Origin: an uncultured Planctomycetaceae bacterium
GTDB taxonomy: Bacteria; Planctomycetota; Planctomycetia; Planctomycetales; Planctomycetaceae
Direction of reading: 5' to 3'
Length of the DNA stretch: 9,334 bases
Assembly (NCBI GenBank): GCA_903921605.1
Contig: CAIXQV010000936.1
Location: 1 to 9,334, forward strand
A program made the translations under genes and the position numbers. This document shows, one piece after another, positions 4,919-9,334 of this stretch; position 1 is the stretch's first letter, and every line of letters begins with the position of its first letter. Under the pieces are notes generated by a model. It saw only the letters and a program-made list of their open reading frames with translations. It was not told where the DNA came from and ran no database searches.

Positions 4919-6325
4919 ATGGCAGCCGCCATGGATGACCAAACCCCCGAATCTGTAGATCTTTCGCAATCGGACGAGACCGTTCCGGGTGGAGCATTAG
5001 CGCCGCGCGAGAAAGTTCGGGCGTTCCCGACCACCCCCGGCGTCTACCTCATGAAGGACGGAACGGGTTGCGTCATTTACGTCGGAAAAGCGATCAACTT
5101 GCGGAGTCGGGCCGGCAGCTATTTCACTCGAGCGGCCGAGATCGAACAACGGACAGCCGAACTAGTTTTGCAGATTGCGGACATCGATTACATCGACGCC
5201 GAAAGTGAAGTGGACGCCCTGCTGATGGAAGCGAGGCTGATCAAAGATATTCAGCCGAAGTTCAATACTCAGCTCAAGGACGGTAAGACCTTTCCGTATT
5301 TGCAGATCACGACTCGAGAAGATTTTCCGCGTGTCGAGTTTACTCGTCAGCCGGAAACATCCGGAGTCAAGCTGTACGGACCGTTCCTGAACTCAGCTCA
5401 GCTTCGCGGAGCGATAGCGATCCTGCAGAAAATTTTTCGGTTCCGTACATGTACCCTGGATATTGATGAGCAGGACGAGCGATGGCGTTGGTTTCGTCCG
5501 TGTCTGCTGGCCAGCATCAATCAGTGCACCGCTCCGTGCAATCAGCGGATCAGCAAGGAAGATTATCGAGAAGACATTCGCCGGTTGAAGATCTTCCTGG
5601 ATGGCGGCAAAGTCAGTCTTGTGAAGGAAATGGAAACTTCCATGCTGCAGGCTTCGAAGGAACTAAAGTTTGAGAAGGCTGGTCGGATCCGCGATGAGAT
5701 CAAATCGTTGAAAGACCTCAGCCTGCGAGGAAACCTGGAAAGTCATGCGCAGCCGGAAGTGTTCTATATTGATCCTCAAAAGGGTTTGACTGGGCTAAAG
5801 AAGGTTTTAAAGTTGGACCAGATTCCTCGACGAATCGAAGGGGTGGACATCGCACATATTCAGGGTAAGGATACGGTCGCCAGTCTTGTTCAGTTTATCG
5901 ACGGATTACCATTCAAGCCGGGATACAAGAAGTTTCAGATTCAGTCGGTCGAAGGAGTTGATGACTTTGCTTCGATGCGCGAGGTGATTACTCGACGATT
6001 TCGCCGGTTGGTGCAGGAAGATGAAGCGTTCCCTGACCTGCTGCTGATCGACGGCGGCAAGGGGCAGTTGAATGCGGTAATGGAAACATTTCAGGTTCTG
6101 GGGATCAAACCTCCGACAACCATTTCGCTTGCCAAGAAAGAAGAAGAGATCTTTGTTCCGGGGCAGTCGGAATCGATTCGTTTGAGCCGTCATTCGTTCA
6201 GTCTGCGACTGCTGCAATACGTTCGTGATGAAGCCCACCGGTTTGCTCAGAACTACCATCATCTGCTGCGGCGCAAGTCAACTTTTGAAGACAATCGCAA
6301 GGGGCCGCGAAAGAAGAAATCTTAG
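4919..6325 (+). CDS. uvrC: Short UvrC-like excinuclease: GIY-YIG, UVR and RNase H-like domains, no HhH tail
   Basis: In nucleotide excision repair UvrC works with UvrA and UvrB and cuts damaged DNA on both sides of the lesion. Here the GIY-YIG nuclease is seen as GVY 41-43 and YVG 54-56, with Arg62/Arg64, Glu104 and Asn116. Cys178, Cys195, Cys203 and Cys207 match the iron-sulfur ligands of UvrC. The UVR motif spans about 232-267. The RNase H-like nuclease has Asp310 (EGVDIAHIQG), Asp378 (LIDGGKGQ), His440 (RDEAHRFA) and probably Asp349. At 468 residues it is well short of the usual 560-610: the linker before Asp310 is about 115 residues shorter than in E. coli, and the chain ends 28 residues after His440 in a basic tail (RKGPRKKKS) with no helix-hairpin-helix pair. 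No HhH sequence follows the stop, so this is not a simple frameshift. The start could be ATG 4919 or ATG 4931. A second, full-length uvrC elsewhere cannot be excluded. Confidence 0.9.
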   Translation: MAAAMDDQTPESVDLSQSDETVPGGALAPREKVRAFPTTPGVYLMKDGTGCVIYVGKAINLRSRAGSYFTRAAEIEQRTAELVLQIADIDYIDAESEVDALLMEARLIKDIQPKFNTQLKDGKTFPYLQITTREDFPRVEFTRQPETSGVKLYGPFLNSAQLRGAIAILQKIFRFRTCTLDIDEQDERWRWFRPCLLASINQCTAPCNQRISKEDYREDIRRLKIFLDGGKVSLVKEMETSMLQASKELKFEKAGRIRDEIKSLKDLSLRGNLESHAQPEVFYIDPQKGLTGLKKVLKLDQIPRRIEGVDIAHIQGKDTVASLVQFIDGLPFKPGYKKFQIQSVEGVDDFASMREVITRRFRRLVQEDEAFPDLLLIDGGKGQLNAVMETFQVLGIKPPTTISLAKKEEEIFVPGQSESIRLSRHSFSLRLLQYVRDEAHRFAQNYHHLLRRKSTFEDNRKGPRKKKS

Positions 6326-6448
6326 CCCTTGGTTTATTGCGGTCGAAGTTTTTTCGCTTGCAGATCGTCCGGCATGATTTTGAGATGAACCTGGAGTTTG
6401 CCAACATTCAGTTTGAAAGTCTTTGCAGAAAGCGGTATCAAGCTGTTT

Positions 6449-7840
6449 ATGAACGCCTCTTCTGAACACATTTCGAATGCCTCTGCTTCTCCGTCACGCC
6501 GGTCGATGATCGGGATGATGGGCGGCGGTGTCGGTGCGATTGGGATGATGTCGGCTTTGGGGCAGTCCGCGTTTGGTGATCTGCAGCCGTCGCAATTTCC
6601 GGGCAAGGCGAAGAGAGTTATCCATCTCTTTATGAATGGCGGTCCGTTTCAGGGGGACCTGTTTGATCCCAAACCGGATCTGCTTAAGTTCGCGGGACAG
6701 CGGCCGCCGGAAGCCGATTTCAGGACGGAGCGGAAAACCGCTGGACTCTTGCCTTCGCCGTTTCGATTTCGTCAGTGTGGCGAATCAGGACTGCCGGTCA
6801 GTGAGCTGTTACCGTTGACGTCGAAATGCATCGACGACATGTGCATCATTCGTTCGACGTACACCAATAATCCGAATCACGGCCCCGCGTTATTGTTGAT
6901 GAATAACGGGACCATTCTGCCGACGAGGCCAAGCATGGGCTCGTGGATGTCGTATGGGCTTGGGACTGAGAACTCCGATCTGCCTGCCTACATTGTGTTG
7001 TGTCCCGGAAAGCCAGTTCGATTCTCCATTCTGTGGACCAGCGCGTTTCTGCCGGGGTCTCATCAGGGTACGTATATCAATCATTCTGATCCCGCTCCGG
7101 ACAAGCTGATTCCCTTCCTGCGGAATGCTCAGGCCAGTAGAGATTCTCAAGCCGCTCAGGTGGCCTTGATGAGTCAGCTTAATCGGCTGCATCTGGAGCG
7201 TTCTGGCCCGGATGGACAACTCGAGGGTCGCTTGCAGGCGATGGAAACTGCGTTCCGCATGCAGTTCACGGCCACGGATGCTTTCGATCTGCAAAAAGAA
7301 ACTCAGGCGACTCGCGATGATTACGGCACCGGGCATTTTGCGAATGGTTGCTTGTTGGCTCGAAGGTTGAGCGAACGAGGAGTCCGGTTCGTTCAAGTGT
7401 ATTACGGCAATGGTCAACCCTGGGATACTCATAGCGATCACAACAACAGCACGATCAATCTTTGCAGAGACATCGATCGTCCGATTTCGGCGTTGCTCCG
7501 CGATCTGAAGCAACGTGGGTTACTGGAGGACACGTTGGTGCTGTGGGGCGGCGAGTTTGGCCGAACGCCGACTTCGGAGAACGGAAACGGTCGCGACCAT
7601 AATCACTACGGATTCACCACCTGGATGGCCGGAGGTGGCATTCGAGGTGGGATGACTTACGGAGAGACCGACGACTTCGGTTTCCGTGCGGTGCATAATC
7701 GAGTTCACGTGCATGACCTGCATGCCACGATTCTGCATCAGTTGGGGATCGATCACGAGAAATTAACGTATCGCTATGCGGGCCGGGATTTCCGGCTGAC
7801 AGATGTCGCCGGCCGCGTGATTCAGGAAATTGTCACGTAG
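6449..7840 (+). CDS. DUF1501 family protein with Tat signal
   Basis: This 463-residue protein belongs to DUF1501, a family expanded in Planctomycetes with an alkaline phosphatase/sulfatase-like fold and no settled function. ATG 6449 places a twin-arginine signal at residues 15-43: SPSRRSMIG, a Gly/Met-rich hydrophobic stretch, then SALGQSAFG. A TTG start 51 bases earlier would add residues that do not improve the signal. Family motifs appear in order: MNGGPFQGDLFDPKP (62-76), NNPNHGPA, WDTHSDHNN, GGEFGRTP, GRDHNHYGFTTWMAGGG, YGETDDFGF and HVHDLHATILHQLGIDHEKLTYR near the C-terminus. In GPFQGD, Phe replaces the Ser usual in GPS[QH]xD. DUF1501 genes often sit next to a DUF1549/DUF1553 cytochrome gene, but here the neighbours are a UvrC-like gene and an aldolase. 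It is expected to be exported folded, probably with bound metal. Confidence 0.9.
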   Translation: MNASSEHISNASASPSRRSMIGMMGGGVGAIGMMSALGQSAFGDLQPSQFPGKAKRVIHLFMNGGPFQGDLFDPKPDLLKFAGQRPPEADFRTERKTAGLLPSPFRFRQCGESGLPVSELLPLTSKCIDDMCIIRSTYTNNPNHGPALLLMNNGTILPTRPSMGSWMSYGLGTENSDLPAYIVLCPGKPVRFSILWTSAFLPGSHQGTYINHSDPAPDKLIPFLRNAQASRDSQAAQVALMSQLNRLHLERSGPDGQLEGRLQAMETAFRMQFTATDAFDLQKETQATRDDYGTGHFANGCLLARRLSERGVRFVQVYYGNGQPWDTHSDHNNSTINLCRDIDRPISALLRDLKQRGLLEDTLVLWGGEFGRTPTSENGNGRDHNHYGFTTWMAGGGIRGGMTYGETDDFGFRAVHNRVHVHDLHATILHQLGIDHEKLTYRYAGRDFRLTDVAGRVIQEIVT

Positions 7841-7873
7841 CAACTTCGCCGGAGCTGAACGCATGTCTTGCCT

Positions 7874-7892
7874 GGCCGTTCGCCTTGCGGCC
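7874..7892. repeat. Short GC-rich inverted repeat after the DUF1501 gene
   Basis: GGCCG (7874-7878) and CGGCC (7888-7892) flank a nine-base loop 33 bases past the DUF1501 stop. There is no T-run after it, so it is at best a weak terminator element. Confidence 0.25.
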
Positions 7893-7921
7893 CCGTTCTG
7901 CTAATCTTGGCAGATCTTGTT

Positions 7922-7947
7922 GAGTCCGTGCGTTGTTCGGCGGACTC
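7922..7947. repeat. 7-bp inverted repeat upstream of the aldolase gene, possible operator or leader hairpin
   Basis: GAGTCCG (7922-7928) and CGGACTC (7941-7947) are perfect complements across a 12-base spacer and end 53 bases before the aldolase start. There is no T-run, so a terminator is unlikely. An operator or a 5' leader hairpin controlling the aldolase-ABC pair are the alternatives. Confidence 0.35.
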
Positions 7948-8000
7948 GTACTTCCCTGCTCTTCCCTCTAATAATCTCGCTTGATGGGCGAAGTAGAGCC

Positions 8001-8675
8001 ATGCAATCGCAATTCTCAGCACAAGCCCTTGAACGTATGCATCAGACCGGCGTCATCGCGGTTCTGGTTGTGGATGATCCTCGTCGAGCCGTCAAGGTGG
8101 CTCGCGCGCTGCTGGCGGGTGGCGTCAGTATCATGGAGTTGACACTGAGAACTTCGGCCGCGTTGGAATGCTTGAAAGCGATTACAAGCGAAGTGCCTGA
8201 GATGATGGCCGGAGCAGGCACGATCATCATTCCGGAGCAAGTGGATCAGGTTGTGAATGCCGGAGCAACGTTTGCCGTTTCGCCGGGAACCAATCCTGTT
8301 GTCATTCGTCGAGCCATCGAACTGGGACTTCCGTTTGCTCCCGGCGTTGTGACTCCGACTGACATCGATATGGCCGTTCACGCGGGGTGTCGAGAACTCA
8401 AGTTCTTCCCTGCGGAGCAAAGTGGTGGCCTGAACATGTTGAGTGCAATCAAGGCTCCGTATGCTCATCTTGGACTGAAGTATATTCCTCTAGGGGGAGT
8501 TACGACGGCAAACCTTGAAAGTTATCTGCGAGATCCTGACGTGTTGGCAGTAGGTGGATCGTGGCTGGCGAAGAAAGACACGATCGACGCGGAACGCTGG
8601 GATGAGATCACGAAGGCTGCTCGCGAAGCCAGCGCGATCGTGGAAAAAGTGCGAGCAAAGAATCACAACGTATGA
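8001..8675 (+). CDS. eda: 2-keto-3-deoxy-6-phosphogluconate (KDPG/KHG) aldolase
   Basis: This 224-residue class I aldolase splits 2-keto-3-deoxy-6-phosphogluconate into pyruvate and glyceraldehyde 3-phosphate, the last step of the Entner-Doudoroff and uronate routes; some members also act on 4-hydroxy-2-oxoglutarate. Visible motifs are GVIAVLVVD (17-25), MELTLRT (45-51) with catalytic Glu46 and Arg50, GAGT (71-74), VSPGTNP (93-99), FAPGVVTP (112-119), ELKFFPAE (132-139) with Schiff-base Lys134, and PLGGV (163-167). These correspond to E. coli Glu45, Arg49, Thr73 and Lys133. ATG 8001 gives normal family length; an upstream in-frame TTG at 7917 would add 28 unrelated residues. The stop overlaps the next start as ATGA, so it is probably co-translated with the ABC ATPase. 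Whether the physiological substrate is KDPG or a related 2-keto-3-deoxy sugar phosphate cannot be told from sequence. Confidence 0.93.
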   Translation: MQSQFSAQALERMHQTGVIAVLVVDDPRRAVKVARALLAGGVSIMELTLRTSAALECLKAITSEVPEMMAGAGTIIIPEQVDQVVNAGATFAVSPGTNPVVIRRAIELGLPFAPGVVTPTDIDMAVHAGCRELKFFPAEQSGGLNMLSAIKAPYAHLGLKYIPLGGVTTANLESYLRDPDVLAVGGSWLAKKDTIDAERWDEITKAAREASAIVEKVRAKNHNV

Positions 8676-9334
8676 GTCTATCGGCTGAACTGGTCATTGA
8701 GACGGCGAAGGTGAGCAAGACCTATCGTCGCGGATTCTGGGGCAAAAACTCGTTCACTGCGCTGAATGATGTTTCGCTGCAGGTTCCTCGCGGAGAGATC
8801 TACGGGTTGCTGGGACCGAACGGAGCCGGCAAGACGACGTTGATCAAGATTCTGCTGGGGATCATTCGTAAGTCCGCTGGCAACGCCACGGTTCTGGGAC
8901 ATGCGGCCGGTTCTATGGAAGCACGACGCAGAATTGGATACCTGCCGGAGAATCATCGAATTCCTCGGCACCTGACCGCTCTCACCGCGCTGGAGTATTA
9001 CGGTAGTCTGAGCGGCATGTCGATGAGTGCAATACGCGCCGAGCGAATGAAGCTGCTCGAAGTCGTTGGATTGCGCGGTCGAGAAAGAGAACGGGTGTCC
9101 GGATATTCAAAAGGGATGCTTCAACGGCTGGGGTTAGCTCAGGCCATGCTTCATCGGCCCGACTTGATCGTGCTGGATGAGCCGACAGACGGAGTCGACC
9201 CGGTCGGGCGTCGCGAGATTCGTGATGTGCTCAAGCAACTGGCCGATCAGGGCCACAGCATTTTTCTGAACAGTCATCTTCTGCAGGAGATTGAACTGAT
9301 CTGTTCCAGCGTCGCGATTCTGAACCACGGAAAA
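8672..9334 (+). CDS. ABC transporter ATP-binding protein, C-terminus cut by window edge
   Basis: The frame from ATG 8672 stays open for 221 codons to the window end. It is the nucleotide-binding subunit of an ABC transporter, powering a membrane partner that should be encoded downstream. Walker A is GPNGAGKT (48-55), the signature is SGYSKGMLQ (143-151, an LSGGQ variant), Walker B is LIVLDE (165-170) with catalytic Glu170, the D-loop follows in TDGVDP, and the switch histidine is His202 (NSHLLQE). GYLPEN (89-94) sits where the Q-loop normally is and has Pro-Glu in place of Gln, a pattern seen in NatA/CcmA-type exporter ATPases. An export or membrane-remodelling role is therefore more likely than nutrient uptake, but the substrate is unknown. 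Its start overlaps the aldolase stop by four bases, implying translational coupling. Confidence 0.92.
   Translation, partial: MSLSAELVIETAKVSKTYRRGFWGKNSFTALNDVSLQVPRGEIYGLLGPNGAGKTTLIKILLGIIRKSAGNATVLGHAAGSMEARRRIGYLPENHRIPRHLTALTALEYYGSLSGMSMSAIRAERMKLLEVVGLRGRERERVSGYSKGMLQRLGLAQAMLHRPDLIVLDEPTDGVDPVGRREIRDVLKQLADQGHSIFLNSHLLQEIELICSSVAILNHGK

Noticed and set aside
6398..6448. Upstream TTG start for the DUF1501 protein
   Set aside because: It adds 17 residues ahead of the Tat signal with no ribosome site. ATG 6449 gives a normal Tat leader.
6890..7513. Minus-strand 207-residue open frame
   Set aside because: It is fully antisense to the well-supported DUF1501 gene and shows no domain or signal.
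7917..8000. TTG start for the aldolase at 7917
   Set aside because: It adds 28 residues absent from the family and overlaps the dyad. ATG 8001 gives the expected length.
8016..8468. Minus-strand 150-residue open frame
   Set aside because: It is antisense to the aldolase, rich in Arg/His/Ser, with no recognisable motif.

Overview
The window looks like chromosomal DNA from a planctomycete. The strongest sign is the Tat-exported DUF1501 protein, with family motifs close to its Planctomycetes homologues. Supporting signs are several secreted proteins and lipoproteins of no recognised family, a short UvrC variant, weak Shine-Dalgarno sites and moderate GC content. No tRNA, rRNA, CRISPR array, transposase or attachment site was seen.

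Layout. Positions 1-1582 (minus strand) hold a tightly spaced run of three exported proteins: a 185-residue secreted protein (A), its paralogue (B, 176 residues) and a proline-rich predicted lipoprotein cut by the window edge. A structured leader precedes A. A 548-base non-coding stretch separates this run from a small secreted protein on the plus strand (C, 2131-2511) that shares a short motif with A. Converging on C is a 543-residue multispanning GT-C (GT39/PMT-like) glycosyltransferase (2558-4189, minus). Next comes a minus-strand Ala/Pro/Glu-rich lipoprotein (4310-4687) with a histidine cluster, a 15-bp coding repeat and a clear intrinsic terminator.

From 4919 all genes read plus: a short UvrC-like nuclease (4919-6325), the DUF1501 protein (6449-7840), a KDPG/KHG aldolase (8001-8675) and an ABC transporter ATPase (8672 to the edge) whose start overlaps the aldolase stop by four bases.

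How they fit together. The minus-strand run A-B-lipoprotein is probably one cell-envelope operon; its function is unknown. The aldolase and ABC ATPase are probably translated together. The other neighbours show no obvious shared pathway. The items most worth a second look are the leader of A with two mutually exclusive hairpins, the A/B/C secreted family, and the UvrC form that keeps both nuclease centres and the Fe-S cysteines but lacks the helix-hairpin-helix tail and much of the central linker.
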